Positions 24,650 through 34,405 of a DNA stretch of 46,949 bases are shown here, piece after piece. Origin of the DNA: an uncultured Oscillospiraceae bacterium (GTDB taxonomy: Bacteria > Bacillota > Clostridia > Oscillospirales > Ruminococcaceae); the NCBI GenBank assembly GCA_900540595.1, contig UQGL01000019.1, positions 1-46,949 on the forward strand. The letters run 5' to 3'. Every line of letters starts with the position of its first letter. The first letter of the stretch is position 1. Below the pieces are notes generated by a model. That model made no database searches, was not told the origin of the DNA, and worked only from the letters and a program-made list of their open reading frames with translations. The position numbers were made by a program, and so were the translations under genes.

Positions 24650-26659
24650 ATGCGTGAAGCGAAACAGAGGATCCTGATTGCGGACGATTCCGCCATGAAC
24701 CGCGCCATACTGACAGAGATGCTGGGTGACGGTTATGACATTCTGGAGGCGGAGAACGGCCTGCAGGCCGTGTCGGTCATGCAGTCGGACGAGAATATCG
24801 ACCTGCTGCTGCTTGACATCATGATGCCCGAGATGGACGGCTTTGAAGTGTTGGCCATGATGAAGAAATGTCACTGGATCGACGACATTCCCGTCATCAT
24901 GATCTCTGCCGAGAATGCGTCCAGCTTTGTGGAGCGCGCCTACGACCTCGGCGCAAGCGACTATATCAGCCGCCCATTTGACACCGCCGTGGTCCGCCGC
25001 CGCGTTATCAACACCCTGATGCTTTCTGCCAAGCAGAAGCGGCTGGTTCAGCTGGTGGCCGAGCAGGTCTACGAAAAAGAAAAAAGCAACTCCACGATGA
25101 TCAACATCCTGAGCCATATCGTGGAATTCCGCAACGGCGAGAGCGGCCTGCATGTGCTGCACATCCAGACTGCAACCGAAATCCTGCTGCACACGCTGGT
25201 ACAGCAGACCGACCGCTACAAGCTGACCGCCGCCGATATATCGCTGATCAGCACGGCGTCCGCACTGCACGACATCGGCAAGATCAACATTCCCGAGTCC
25301 ATCCTGAACAAGCCCGGCAAGCTGACGAAGGAAGAATTTGACACGATGAAGACCCACACCACGATCGGTGCGGAGATCCTCGACAAGCTACCCTTCCAGC
25401 AGGAGAGCGATCTGGTCAAGACGGCCTACGCCAACTGCCGCTGGCACCACGAGCGGTATGACGGGCGCGGCTACCCGGACGGGCTGAAGGGAGAGCAGAT
25501 CCCCATTGCCGCGCAGGTCGTGGCGATGGCCGATGTCTATGACGCGCTGACGAGTGAGCGCTGCTACAAAAAGGCCTACAGCCATGACACCGCCATACAG
25601 ATGATCCTGAACGGCGAGTGCGGTGCCTTCAACCCGCTGCTTCTGCAGTGCCTGCAGGAGGCCGCGCCGCGCCTGCAGGCCGAGCTGAGTACCTCCGCCG
25701 CAGCCGATGCCCCCCGCAACACCCTTGCCGAGGCGCAGCACCTCTCGGAGACGCTGTTGGAGGAGAACGCGCTGCCCGGGCAGGACCGCATTCTCCGCGT
25801 GCTGTCGGTGCTGCGTGCCAAAGCGGACTTTTTTGTCAAAAACGCCCGCTGCATCCAAATGGAATACAACGATACCACGGGCCTGGTCCACTTTTCGCCG
25901 TGGGCGGTCGAGCATATGAAGGTCCCTGCCGAGCTGCATCTGCCCGAGGACATCGACAAATCCGGCTTCACGCGGGAGGGTATCCTCCGCATCCAGAAAG
26001 CGCTGCGCGCGACCACCAGTGCCCACCCCAACACCGAGCTTTCGATGCTGCTGCCCGTTGACGGCGAGCTGCGCTGGCACCGCATCGCCCTGCGCAGCAT
26101 CTGGAGTGAGAACGATCCCCCCTTCTATCTGGGCGCAGTGGGGCAGGCAGCCCCCGTTGAGGAGCTTTGCGACTACCACCGCGAGCTTTCCCGCGATGTG
26201 CTGACCCACGCCTACAACCGCAGCTTTTTTGAGAGCCAGCTGCTGCAGCAGATGGAGGCGGACGGTGTCCTGCTGCTTGACCTCGACCATTTCGGCACAA
26301 TCAACGAGACCTACGGCCGTCAGGCCGGCGACATTGCGATCCGCACCGTGGTGGGTGCGGTCTCGGCCTGTGTGCGCAGCAGCAGCGATGCGCTGGTGCG
26401 CTACGGTGATGACGAGTTCCTGCTGCTGTTCCCCCATATCTCGCCGCATATCTTTGCACAGCGGGCGGAGGAGATCCGCGCCTCGGTCGAGGCGATCCGG
26501 CTGACCGACTACCCCGACCTGCGCCTGACGGTCTCTCTCGGCGGCGTGTACGGTGCCTGCCCGATCGAGCCGGCCATTGTACAGGCCGAGACACTGCTGC
26601 ACGATGCCAAGCAGACAAGAAATTGCTGCCTGCTCCGCCAATATACTGAGGAAAAATAA
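24650..26659 (+). CDS. Response regulator with REC, HD-GYP, PAS-like and GGDEF domains
   Basis: The 669 residues begin with a receiver domain (1-125; phosphoacceptor Asp56 in LLLLDIMMPEMDG). An HD-GYP c-di-GMP phosphodiesterase follows (about 150-345), with HDIGKINIP (His207-Asp208) and HHERYDGRGYPDGL. A PAS-like segment (about 400-500) leads to a C-terminal GGDEF domain (about 515-665), where the signature is GDDEF (586-590) instead of GGDEF, so cyclase activity is doubtful. It would turn phosphorelay input into c-di-GMP breakdown. The ATG at 24650 follows AGGTGAG. The Hpt gene starts 26 bases after the stop. Confidence 0.9.
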   Translation: MREAKQRILIADDSAMNRAILTEMLGDGYDILEAENGLQAVSVMQSDENIDLLLLDIMMPEMDGFEVLAMMKKCHWIDDIPVIMISAENASSFVERAYDLGASDYISRPFDTAVVRRRVINTLMLSAKQKRLVQLVAEQVYEKEKSNSTMINILSHIVEFRNGESGLHVLHIQTATEILLHTLVQQTDRYKLTAADISLISTASALHDIGKINIPESILNKPGKLTKEEFDTMKTHTTIGAEILDKLPFQQESDLVKTAYANCRWHHERYDGRGYPDGLKGEQIPIAAQVVAMADVYDALTSERCYKKAYSHDTAIQMILNGECGAFNPLLLQCLQEAAPRLQAELSTSAAADAPRNTLAEAQHLSETLLEENALPGQDRILRVLSVLRAKADFFVKNARCIQMEYNDTTGLVHFSPWAVEHMKVPAELHLPEDIDKSGFTREGILRIQKALRATTSAHPNTELSMLLPVDGELRWHRIALRSIWSENDPPFYLGAVGQAAPVEELCDYHRELSRDVLTHAYNRSFFESQLLQQMEADGVLLLDLDHFGTINETYGRQAGDIAIRTVVGAVSACVRSSSDALVRYGDDEFLLLFPHISPHIFAQRAEEIRASVEAIRLTDYPDLRLTVSLGGVYGACPIEPAIVQAETLLHDAKQTRNCCLLRQYTEEK

Positions 26660-26685
26660 TTTCATTGTCAGAAAGGTGATTTACC

Positions 26686-27031
26686 ATGACATTACAGGAA
26701 TTTTATGCCCGTGTCGGCGGCGATTACAGCGCCACCCTCAGCCGCCTGCCCAGCGAGGCGCTCATCAAAAAATTTGTTCTGAAATACCCCCGGCGACCCC
26801 AGCTTTGAGCAGCTGCGGGCTGCGCTGGACGCGCAGGACTGGGAGCTGGCCTTCCGTGCCAGCCACACCCTCAAGGGCGTGGCCCAGAACCTCGGCATGG
26901 ACCGCCTGTACAAGGCCGCCGCCGCCCTCTGCGATGCGGTGCGCGGCCCCAAGCCGCTGGAGGATGCAAGCCTCTGGCCGCCCGTCCTTGCCGCCCACGA
27001 GGAAGTGCTGGCGGCGGTCCGGGAGCTGTAA
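26686..27031 (+). pseudogene. Hpt-domain phosphotransfer protein with +1 frameshift
   Basis: The ATG at 26686 (after AAAGGTG) opens MTLQEFYARVGGDY and continues to KKFVLKYP, then hits TGA at 26806. Removing one C from the run of five at 26787-26791 restores GDPSFEQLRAALDAQDWEL and then ASHTLKGVAQNLGMDRLY, the Hpt core, where His60 would be phosphorylated, ending at 27029-27031 with a total of 114 residues. The C-run is a likely sequencing or slippage site, and CCC-C is also a +1-frameshift-prone context. The gene sits between a REC protein and a hybrid kinase, exactly where a phosphorelay would need it. Confidence 0.85.
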
Positions 27032-27111
27032 AGCACCCACTTGCAGGCCGGCCCTGCAGAATACTATGTGCGGTTCCTCTGCCGCCGCACAGGAACCGGA
27101 GTGCCCCTGCC

Positions 27112-29955
27112 ATGTATAATAAAAAGGAGAGCTTTCCCGCCCTGCGGCGCACGGTCTGCTGCCTGCTGCTTGCCAGTATGCTGCTGGCCGCACTGCTGGG
27201 CTTTACCATGCCCGCCAGCGCGGCGGGCAGCAATGACGCCCCCCAGCGCACCCTGCGCGTAGGCTTTTACGCCTACACGGGCTACCATGTCATGGATAAG
27301 GACGGCCACCGCAGCGGCTATTCCTACGAGGTACTGCAGCGGATCGCCCAGTATGAGAATGTAAAGTTTGAGTATGTGGCCTACGACTGTAATGCCAACG
27401 AGGCCGCTGACATGCTGGAGCGCGGCGAGATCGACCTGCTGCCCACGCTGCGCAAGACGCCGGAGCGCGCCGAGCGCTTTGCCTTCTCCAGCGATCCGAT
27501 CTCCAATCTGGCCACGATGCTGACCGTCAAGGCCGGCAACCGCAGCATCGTTGCGGGCGACTACGAAACCTACAACGGCATGATCGTCGGCATGAGCCGC
27601 CGCGGCAACGGCCGCAACCAGAGCTTTATCAATTACGCCGAGGAGCACGGCTTTACCTACACGCCGATCTACTTCGACACGGACGAGGAGCTTTCGCTGG
27701 CGCTGCGTACCGGGGTGATCACAGCGGCCGTTTCCAACCGGCTGCGCAAGACCAACAACGAGTGGATCATCGACACCTTTGACCTGCAGGACTGCTACAT
27801 TGCCGTGCGCAAGGACGACAGCGCCACCCTGCAGCTGGTCAATGACGCACTGGCCAAGATGGACCGCGATGACCCCACCTGGCGCACGACCCTGTTTGAC
27901 AAGTACAACAAGAACATCCACTCCAGCAACAAGCTCTACCTGACCGCTGCTGAGGAAAACTACATCACCACCCACAACGCAAACGGCACCATCTTTCAGG
28001 TTCTGGTCAACCCGGACCGCTACCCCTACTCCTATCTGGACGAGGACGGCTGCCCGACCGGCATCATGGTAGACCTCTTTAAGCTCGTGGCAGACCGCGC
28101 CCAGCTGCACTACAGCTTTTTGACGCCGGCCAGCCGCAGCGAATACCGCACGATGCTTGAGAGCAGCGGTGCTGATTTCGTCATAGATTTCTCCGATGAT
28201 TACTCCACAGCGGAGGATTACGGCTACCAGCTGACAAATTCCTACCTGTCGGCGGAGTTTTCATGGGTCATGCTGCGCAGCCACAGCGGCGGGCTGAGCA
28301 AGGCGGTCGTGCCCGACAATTTCAACTCTGATTCGCTTGAGTTGCCGGGCCTGCAGGATATTTCAAATGTAAAATACGCAGATTCCTTTGACGACTGTCT
28401 GGCGGCTGTGCGCAGCGGCGATGCGGACGCCTGCTACACCTACACCTATCAGGCCGAGCGCGCCGTCTTTGACGACAAGTATAACGAGCTGCGCGCGATG
28501 CTCAGCGATGAACGCCGCAGCTTCTGCATCGGTGTGCGCGCTGACTATGATGTACTTCTGCTCAGCGTGCTGAACAAGAGCGTGGACAGCCTGACCCGTG
28601 CCGATGTCGTGGCGCTGACCAATAAGTATATCAATCTGGGCCAGCAGGAATTCTCGCTGGTGCGCCTGACCTACCAGTATCCCCTCTTTGTGGTGCTCAT
28701 CGTGCTCTGCGTGATCATCACCAATGTCTGCGTGGTGCTTTCGATGCGTGCGCGCCGCTTCCGCGATCTGACCGAGGCTGCCCTGCACCGTGCCGAGGAG
28801 GCCAGCGCCGCCAAGACCGAGTTTTTGTCCAACATGTCCCACGACATCCGCACCCCCATCAACGGCATCATGGGCATGCTGGATATTGCCGAGGAAAACT
28901 TTGAGGATCAGGCCCGCGTCAGGGACTGCCTTACCAAGATGCGGGGCGCAGCCTCCCACCTGCTGTCGCTCGTCAACGATGTGCTGGACATGTCCAAGAT
29001 CGAGTCCGGCAGCATGAAGCTGCTCAACAATCCCTTTGATCTGCGCGTGCTGCTGCAGTCCTGCTGCGACATCGTGGAGGGGCAGATCATTGAGCGCAAT
29101 CTCACCTTCACCAAGCAGATCGGCCCGTTCTGGCACCCCTATCTCGTCGGCAGCGAGCTGCATGTCCGGCAGGTACTGATCAACATCCTCTCCAACGCCG
29201 TCAAGTACACGCCGGACGGCGGCACGATCCGCTTCTGCGCCAAGGAGACCCTGTATGAGGAGGGCCTTGTCCATCTGCGCATCGAGATCACGGACAACGG
29301 CATCGGCATGAGCGAGGAGTTCCTGCAGCATATCTTTGAGCCCTTTACGCAGGAGCAGCGCTCGAGCCGCACCCACTACAAGGGCACGGGCCTCGGCATG
29401 GCCATCACAAAGAAGCTCGTTGACCAGATGCACGGCTCACTCGATGTCGAGAGTGAGCCCGGCAAGGGCTCGACCTTCATCGTGCGGCTGTCGCTGCCGG
29501 TGGACCCCACGCCCCACCCTGTGGCCGAGCAGCAGCCCGCCAAACAGGAGGACGCGCCGACCCTTGCGGGGCTGCACCTGCTGCTGGCTGAGGACAATGA
29601 GCTGAACAGCGAGATTGCCGTGACCCTGCTGGAGGCAGAGGGCGCCGAGGTGACGGCCGTGACCAACGGCCGCGAGGCGGTCGATGCCATCCAGCACGCT
29701 GCGCCCCACACCTACGATGCCGTCCTGATGGATGTCATGATGCCCGAGATGAACGGCCTTGAGGCCACCCGCTGCATCCGCGCCTTTGAGGGCGTTGGCC
29801 CCGACGAGGGCACGCCGATCATTGCAATGACAGCCAATGTCTTTGCCGATGATGTGCGCGCCTGCCTTGAGTCCGGCATGAACAGCCATGTCGGCAAGCC
29901 GCTCGACATGCGGATCCTGATGCGCGAGATCCTCAAGTACACCCACCGAAGCTGA
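27112..29955 (+). CDS. Hybrid sensor histidine kinase with two extracellular SBP domains
   Basis: The 947 residues start with a signal helix (about 13-36). Two periplasmic-binding-type domains (SBP_bac_3; about 46-275 and 295-515) are likely ligand sensors for amino acids or similar small molecules. A membrane helix (about 525-547) follows, then HisKA with [16 protein letters not shown] (His577), the HATPase domain ([14 protein letters not shown], about 690; later [13 protein letters not shown]), and a C-terminal receiver (about 823-945; Asp874 in [12 protein letters not shown]). The receiver makes it a hybrid kinase that needs an Hpt protein to pass the phosphate on; one is encoded just upstream. 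Tail AT-rich, then pyrG. Confidence 0.92.
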   Translation: MYNKKESFPALRRTVCCLLLASMLLAALLGFTMPASAAGSNDAPQRTLRVGFYAYTGYHVMDKDGHRSGYSYEVLQRIAQYENVKFEYVAYDCNANEAADMLERGEIDLLPTLRKTPERAERFAFSSDPISNLATMLTVKAGNRSIVAGDYETYNGMIVGMSRRGNGRNQSFINYAEEHGFTYTPIYFDTDEELSLALRTGVITAAVSNRLRKTNNEWIIDTFDLQDCYIAVRKDDSATLQLVNDALAKMDRDDPTWRTTLFDKYNKNIHSSNKLYLTAAEENYITTHNANGTIFQVLVNPDRYPYSYLDEDGCPTGIMVDLFKLVADRAQLHYSFLTPASRSEYRTMLESSGADFVIDFSDDYSTAEDYGYQLTNSYLSAEFSWVMLRSHSGGLSKAVVPDNFNSDSLELPGLQDISNVKYADSFDDCLAAVRSGDADACYTYTYQAERAVFDDKYNELRAMLSDERRSFCIGVRADYDVLLLSVLNKSVDSLTRADVVALTNKYINLGQQEFSLVRLTYQYPLFVVLIVLCVIITNVCVVLSMRARRFRDLTEAALHRAEEASAAKTEFLSNMSHDIRTPINGIMGMLDIAEENFEDQARVRDCLTKMRGAASHLLSLVNDVLDMSKIESGSMKLLNNPFDLRVLLQSCCDIVEGQIIERNLTFTKQIGPFWHPYLVGSELHVRQVLINILSNAVKYTPDGGTIRFCAKETLYEEGLVHLRIEITDNGIGMSEEFLQHIFEPFTQEQRSSRTHYKGTGLGMAITKKLVDQMHGSLDVESEPGKGSTFIVRLSLPVDPTPHPVAEQQPAKQEDAPTLAGLHLLLAEDNELNSEIAVTLLEAEGAEVTAVTNGREAVDAIQHAAPHTYDAVLMDVMMPEMNGLEATRCIRAFEGVGPDEGTPIIAMTANVFADDVRACLESGMNSHVGKPLDMRILMREILKYTHRS

Positions 29956-30001
29956 AGAATCTAAAGTCTGCGCCATTATTTTTTAACAAAAATTAAAAAT
30001 T

Positions 30002-30075
30002 ACGCCCGCCTTATTGCAAAAACGATTTTTTCCGATGTATAATGGAAAGGAATTTTTTTGGGATACGGCGGGCGT
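30002..30075 (+). promoter_or_regulatory. pyrG promoter within a 9-bp inverted repeat
   Basis: TTGCAA (30014-30019), 18 bases, TATAAT (30038-30043). The likely start near 30050 would give an initial transcript AAUUUUUUUGGG, a U-run of the kind linked to reiterative transcription in E. coli pyrBI. ACGCCCGCC (30002-30010) and GGCGGGCGT (30067-30075) flank the region as a perfect inverted repeat. GGAGGG precedes the pyrG ATG at 30105. Confidence 0.6.
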
Positions 30076-30104
30076 TTCTGCGTCCCCGGTATGGAGGGTG
30101 AATT

Positions 30105-31751
30105 ATGGCAACGAAGTATATTTTTGTGACCGGCGGCGTTGTCTCCGGTCTGGGCAAGGGCATCACGGCGGCCAGTCTGGGGCGGCTGCTTAAAACGCGC
30201 GGGCTGAAGGTCGCCAGCCAGAAGCTGGACCCCTATATCAATGTGGACCCGGGCACGATGAGCCCGCTGCAGCATGGCGAGGTCTTTGTGACGGACGACG
30301 GCACCGAGACCGACCTCGACCTCGGCCATTATGAGCGCTTTACCGATGAAAACCTGAACAAATACTCCAACCTGACCACCGGCAAGGTCTACTGGAATGT
30401 CCTGAACAAGGAGCGTCAGGGTGCCTATCTGGGCCAGACCGTGCAGATCATCCCCCACATCACCAATGAGATCAAGAGCTACATCTACAACCTTGCCAAA
30501 AGCACCGAGGCTGATGTTGTCATCACCGAGATTGGCGGCACGACCGGCGACATTGAGAGCCAGCCCTTTCTGGAGGCCATCCGTCAGGTCGGGCTGGAGC
30601 AGGGCCCCGAGAACTGCTGCTACATCCATGTCGTGCTGGTGCCCTACATTTCCGGCTCCGATGAGTACAAGTCCAAGCCGGCCCAGCACTCCTGCAAGGA
30701 GCTGCAGGGCATGGGCATCTGCCCCAACATCATCGTCCTGCGCGCCGATGGCCCGGTCGGCAATGACATCAAGCGCAAGATCAGCATGTTCTGCAATGTG
30801 CGCCCCGACTGCGTGATTGAGAACCTGACGATGCCGAGCCTTTACGAGTGCCCGCTGATGCTGGAATCCGCAGGGCTTACCAATGTTGTGGCCCGCCAGC
30901 TGCACCTGCAGACCCCGCCGAGCGACCTGACCGAGTGGAAAGAGCTGATCAGCCGCATTGCCACCCGCAGCAAGACCTGCACCATCGCACTGGTGGGCAA
31001 GTATGTCAAGCTGCACGATGCCTACCTCAGCGTTATGGAGAGCCTGTACCACGCCGGCTTTGAGAACGAGAGCAAGGTCGAGATCAAGTGGGTGGACAGC
31101 GAGCATCTGGTGGACCAGAGCTGCTGCGCCGAGGAGCTGGGCGATGCGGACGGCATCATCATTCCCGGCGGCTTCGGCGACCGCGGCATCGAGGGGATGA
31201 TCCAGGCTGCCCAGTACGCGCGGGAGAACCATGTCCCCTACTTCGGCATCTGTCTGGGTATGCAGATCATGGTCATGGAGTACGCCCGCAATGTGCTGGG
31301 CTACGCCGACGCCAATTCCAGCGAGTTTGCCCCCGAAGGCCAGCACAACGTCATTGACCTGATGCCCGACCAGCAGGGCGTTGAGACAAAGGGCGGCACG
31401 ATGCGGCTGGGCAAGTACCCCTGCACCATCACCCCCGGCACCAAGATGGCCGAATGCTACGGCACGACCGAAATTGATGAGCGCCACCGCCACCGCTATG
31501 AGTTCAACAATGCGTTCCGCACCGAGTTTGAGGAGAAGGGCCTTGTCATTGCCGGCACCAGCCCTGACGGCCGCCTTGTCGAGGCGGTCGAGATCCCGGG
31601 GCGCGACTTCCACCTCGGCGCACAGTTCCACCCCGAGTTCAAGAGCCGCCCGAACCGCGCCCATCCCCTGTTCAAGGGCTTCATCGCCGCCGCGCTGCAG
31701 TACCAGAGCGCGCATACCCCGACCGACCACCCTGTCTCGCTGGGGGAGTAA
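30105..31751 (+). CDS. pyrG: CTP synthase
   Basis: A cytoplasmic enzyme that aminates UTP to CTP with glutamine and ATP. The 548 residues are the standard length. The N-terminal synthetase domain begins [20 protein letters not shown], and the C-terminal class I glutaminase has the nucleophile Cys in [18 protein letters not shown] and the His-Glu pair in GAQFHPEF. It has its own promoter and a strong terminator, so it is a single-gene unit. Confidence 0.97.
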   Translation: MATKYIFVTGGVVSGLGKGITAASLGRLLKTRGLKVASQKLDPYINVDPGTMSPLQHGEVFVTDDGTETDLDLGHYERFTDENLNKYSNLTTGKVYWNVLNKERQGAYLGQTVQIIPHITNEIKSYIYNLAKSTEADVVITEIGGTTGDIESQPFLEAIRQVGLEQGPENCCYIHVVLVPYISGSDEYKSKPAQHSCKELQGMGICPNIIVLRADGPVGNDIKRKISMFCNVRPDCVIENLTMPSLYECPLMLESAGLTNVVARQLHLQTPPSDLTEWKELISRIATRSKTCTIALVGKYVKLHDAYLSVMESLYHAGFENESKVEIKWVDSEHLVDQSCCAEELGDADGIIIPGGFGDRGIEGMIQAAQYARENHVPYFGICLGMQIMVMEYARNVLGYADANSSEFAPEGQHNVIDLMPDQQGVETKGGTMRLGKYPCTITPGTKMAECYGTTEIDERHRHRYEFNNAFRTEFEEKGLVIAGTSPDGRLVEAVEIPGRDFHLGAQFHPEFKSRPNRAHPLFKGFIAAALQYQSAHTPTDHPVSLGE

Positions 31752-31764
31752 TTTCATAAATTTT

Positions 31765-31790
31765 GCCCCGCCGTCAAGGCGGGGCTTTTT
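31765..31790 (+). terminator. Terminator of pyrG
   Basis: GCCCCGCC (31765-31772) and GGCGGGGC (31778-31785) form an 8-bp stem, followed by TTTTT. Confidence 0.9.
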
Positions 31791-31880
31791 GCTTCCCATC
31801 AATTTACAACTTTTTCACATTCTGCGCGCAGTAACACTTCCCCCTCGTTCGTATTAGTATACAGAAGCAGGCAGCCAAAG

Positions 31881-31960
31881 CCGCACAATATTCTGTCGAA
31901 AACCCGGCTACATCTTGTGCGGAATTTCGCTTGTTTTATGCCCCGCCCGGGGCGTATAAT
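31881..31960 (+). promoter_or_regulatory. PAP2 gene promoter with upstream inverted repeat
   Basis: TTGTTT (31931-31936), 18 bases, TATAAT (31955-31960). CCGCACAA (31881-31888) and TTGTGCGG (31915-31922) form an 8-bp inverted repeat just upstream. Nothing else is seen between the pyrG terminator and this gene. Confidence 0.55.
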
Positions 31961-31988
31961 GATACATCAACGAAAGGATGCAAACTGT

Positions 31989-32651
31989 ATGCGCAACTGG
32001 TGTTCACGCCATCCGGTCTGGTTCATGGCGTTCTATGCTCTGTTTTATCTGACCTTTTTCGCGCTGCTGGAGCGCACGATCCAATCCCCCGACCTGTGGG
32101 ACCACTGCCGTCTGGACGATTTGATCCCCTTCTGCAAATATGCCATTGTGCCGTATCTGCTGTGGTTTCCGTGGATCCCGTTCACCCTGTTTTACCTGCT
32201 GTACAAGGCCCCGCGCGGGGATTTCTGGCGGCTTTGCCTGCCGCTGTTCACCGGCATGACGATGGCACTGCTTTTCTACGCCATCGTGCCGAACGGGCTG
32301 GCGCTGCGCCCGCGCTTTGTGCCGGGCAGCGACATTTTTGCCCGGCTTGTCCGTGCGATCTACCGCAGCGATACGCCGATGAATGTCTGCCCGTCCATCC
32401 ATGTTTTCAACTCGGTCACGCTGATGCTGGCCTATTACCGCAGCAGCATTTTTGACGCGCCGCGCCGCCGCTGGATGCGCCCGGCCGCCATGGTGCTGTG
32501 CGTGTCCATCACAATGTCCACGATGCTGCTCAAGCAGCACAGCGTCATTGATGTCGTGTTCGGCCTGCTGCTGGCCCTGACGCTGGATCACGCCGCCGCA
32601 GCGCTGCAAAGCGTCCCCGCAAGACGCAGACGCCTGCCGGAGCGGTTGTAA
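31989..32651 (+). CDS. PAP2-superfamily membrane phosphatase-like protein
   Basis: The 220 residues have about 6 membrane helices. CPSIHVFNSVTL and KQHSVIDVVFG match the second and third motifs of the PAP2/inositolphosphoryl transferase group (PS-x-H and a final H-x3-D). The first motif (K-x6-RP) is less clear, perhaps ALRPRF. Members dephosphorylate isoprenoid pyrophosphates or lipids, or transfer a phospho group. The start at 31989 (MRNWCSRHP) follows AAAGGATG; an earlier in-frame ATG at 31917 overlaps the promoter. A terminator follows. A role in recycling lipid carriers for the neighbouring glycan genes is inference only. Confidence 0.85.
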   Translation: MRNWCSRHPVWFMAFYALFYLTFFALLERTIQSPDLWDHCRLDDLIPFCKYAIVPYLLWFPWIPFTLFYLLYKAPRGDFWRLCLPLFTGMTMALLFYAIVPNGLALRPRFVPGSDIFARLVRAIYRSDTPMNVCPSIHVFNSVTLMLAYYRSSIFDAPRRRWMRPAAMVLCVSITMSTMLLKQHSVIDVVFGLLLALTLDHAAAALQSVPARRRRLPERL

Positions 32652-32654
32652 AGC

Positions 32655-32699
32655 AAAGCACCCCCTGCCTGTATTTGCCGTACAGGCAGGGGGTGCTTT
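32655..32699. terminator. Bidirectional terminator
   Basis: The 19-bp stem AAAGCACCCCCTGCCTGTA / TACAGGCAGGGGGTGCTTT has a 7-base loop. It ends both the PAP2 gene and the minus-strand glycan operon. Confidence 0.9.
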
Positions 32700-32735
32700 A
32701 TTGTTTATGGTAAAGCGAGGGCTTTTGCTTTTCTG

Positions 32736-33083
32736 CTACAGTGCATACACTAAAATACCCGCCACGATCATGACCAGCGCTGCGATCTTCTTAGGGTTCA
32801 TCTTTTCATGGAAGATCGTCACGCCGAAGATCGTCACATAGAGATAGCCGGTGGCCTCCAGCACAGGGCCGATGTTCAGCGGCACGCCCTTGTATGCCAG
32901 CATTGTAAGCAGCGTACACCCCACAAAGAGGCCGTAGCCCAAAATCACGCGCCAGTCGGTGTACTCCGCCACAAGGGAGGTATGCTCCCGCATAGCGGCC
33001 TTTTTCAGCAAGACCTGCGACACCGACGACAGAAAGGTGCTGCACAGGTAGAGCAGCACATAGGGCAGCTGTGCCTGGTTCAT
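32736..33083 (-). CDS. EamA/SMR-like small membrane carrier (ArnE/F-like), subunit 2
   Basis: A 115-residue, four-helix protein of the drug/metabolite transporter superfamily. PVLEATGYLYVTIFGVTIFHEKMNP is the conserved family core. ArnE/ArnF-type pairs flip undecaprenyl-phosphate-linked sugars across the membrane, which suits the neighbouring GtrB-type glycosyltransferase. Its ATG overlaps the partner's stop (33080-33083). No sequence feature fixes the substrate; a multidrug role is possible but the context argues against it. Confidence 0.8.
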   Translation of the reverse strand: MNQAQLPYVLLYLCSTFLSSVSQVLLKKAAMREHTSLVAEYTDWRVILGYGLFVGCTLLTMLAYKGVPLNIGPVLEATGYLYVTIFGVTIFHEKMNPKKIAALVMIVAGILVYAL

Positions 33084-33442
33084 TTGCCGCCCTCCTCTTC
33101 GTTGTCGGCACGCACAAACAGCACAATGCCTGCAATGATGATGACGGCCCCCACGACCTGCCGTGGGGTAACGGCCTCGCCAAAGACGGCCATGCCCAGC
33201 AGAATGCCCCAGACGACCGTTACAGCCTTATTAGCGTAGGCCGTTGTCAGCGGCAGATGCTTGATGACCTGCTGCCAGCCGATGGCATAGGCAACAAGCG
33301 CCGCCAGCATCAACCCGTACAGCAGAAGGAACGCCGCGCTCAAAAACGGCTGCTGCGCTGCCAGCTTGCTGCACACACTGCTGCCCGCATATACCCCCAA
33401 AATGACATGCAGCAGGAGAAACCATTTTGCCTGCTGCCTCAT
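33080..33442 (-). CDS. EamA/SMR-like small membrane carrier (ArnE/F-like), subunit 1
   Basis: A 120-residue, four-helix protein (ANKAVTVVWGILLGMAVFGE is the core). It overlaps both neighbours by four bases (ATGA), so the three genes GT2-carrier-carrier form one tightly coupled unit. Together with 32736-33083 it would make a heterodimer that flips a lipid-linked sugar. Confidence 0.8.
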   Translation of the reverse strand: MRQQAKWFLLLHVILGVYAGSSVCSKLAAQQPFLSAAFLLLYGLMLAALVAYAIGWQQVIKHLPLTTAYANKAVTVVWGILLGMAVFGEAVTPRQVVGAVIIIAGIVLFVRADNEEEGGK

Positions 33443-34380
33443 GCGTTGTCCTCCCCATGGCGGATGACCTCACGCTCAACATACTGCGGTGCGGCGTTGG
33501 CGCACATGTAGATGCGGCCGACATACTCGCCGATGATGCCCAGCACGACCAGGATCATGCCGCCCAAAAGCAGCAGCAGCGCCGTGGTGGACGCCCAGCC
33601 CATCGGGGCTGCGCCGCGGGTGAAGTGGTCAATGACGATATAGATCAGGTACACAAAGCCCGCTGCTGCAAACAGCGTGCCGAAATAGGTGGCGATGCGA
33701 AGCGGCTTGACCGAAAACGAGGTAAAGCCGTTCATCCAGAGGTTCAGCAGCTTCCGCAGTGTATAGCCGGAGCTGCCCTCTTCGCGGGCGCGGTGATGCA
33801 CCGGCACATTGCAGATATGCTTGGTGGAGCGCAGCACCAGCCCGATGACATAGGGGTAGCAGTGCTCATAGCGCAGCATCTCGTCCACCACAAAGCGGCG
33901 GGCGGCAAAGTAGCTGTTGACCACCAACTCCGGCGGCTTGCCCAGCATGATCTCGGTCATCTTGCTGTTGGCCCAACTGCCCAGATTGCGCCAGCCGGCC
34001 TGCCTTTTCGTGTCGTAGCTGGCGTAAACCACATCATAACCGGCATCGATCTTCTCCAGCAGCTTGCCCACCTCATCGGCGGGAGTCTGGCCGTCATCGT
34101 CCAGACAGACAATGATGTCCCCGCTGCATTTGTGGAAGCCTGCCATCAGCGCGGCATGCTGCCCGAAGTTTTTGGCCAGATCCACCCCCGTCACATGATC
34201 ATCCGCGGCCACCAGCGCACGGATCGTGCCGATGGTATCATCGGGCGAGCAATCGTTGACCAGAATGACCTCATAGTCATACTGCGGCATCGTCTTCATA
34301 GTGGCGGTGATCTCCGCCACCACCTCCCCCACCGTATGCTGGGAACGGTAGCAGGGGATCACATAAGAAATTTTCTGCAT
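33439..34380 (-). CDS. Family 2 glycosyltransferase, GtrB/ArnC type
   Basis: The 313 residues hold an N-terminal GT-A domain (SYVIPCYRSQHTVGEVV, VNDCSPDDT, and the metal-binding CLDDDGQTPADE), a central acceptor part, and two C-terminal membrane helices (about 235-260 and 275-300). This family moves a sugar from a nucleotide to polyprenyl phosphate on the inner face. The lipid-linked sugar would then be flipped by the small carriers and used by GT-C-type enzymes outside. The start at 34380 (MQKISYV) follows AAGGAT; a longer reading frame to 34446 overlaps the upstream gene's end. Confidence 0.9.
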   Translation of the reverse strand: MQKISYVIPCYRSQHTVGEVVAEITATMKTMPQYDYEVILVNDCSPDDTIGTIRALVAADDHVTGVDLAKNFGQHAALMAGFHKCSGDIIVCLDDDGQTPADEVGKLLEKIDAGYDVVYASYDTKRQAGWRNLGSWANSKMTEIMLGKPPELVVNSYFAARRFVVDEMLRYEHCYPYVIGLVLRSTKHICNVPVHHRAREEGSSGYTLRKLLNLWMNGFTSFSVKPLRIATYFGTLFAAAGFVYLIYIVIDHFTRGAAPMGWASTTALLLLLGGMILVVLGIIGEYVGRIYMCANAAPQYVEREVIRHGEDNA

Positions 34381-34405
34381 AGCTTCGTTATCCTTCCAGA
34401 TGTGT

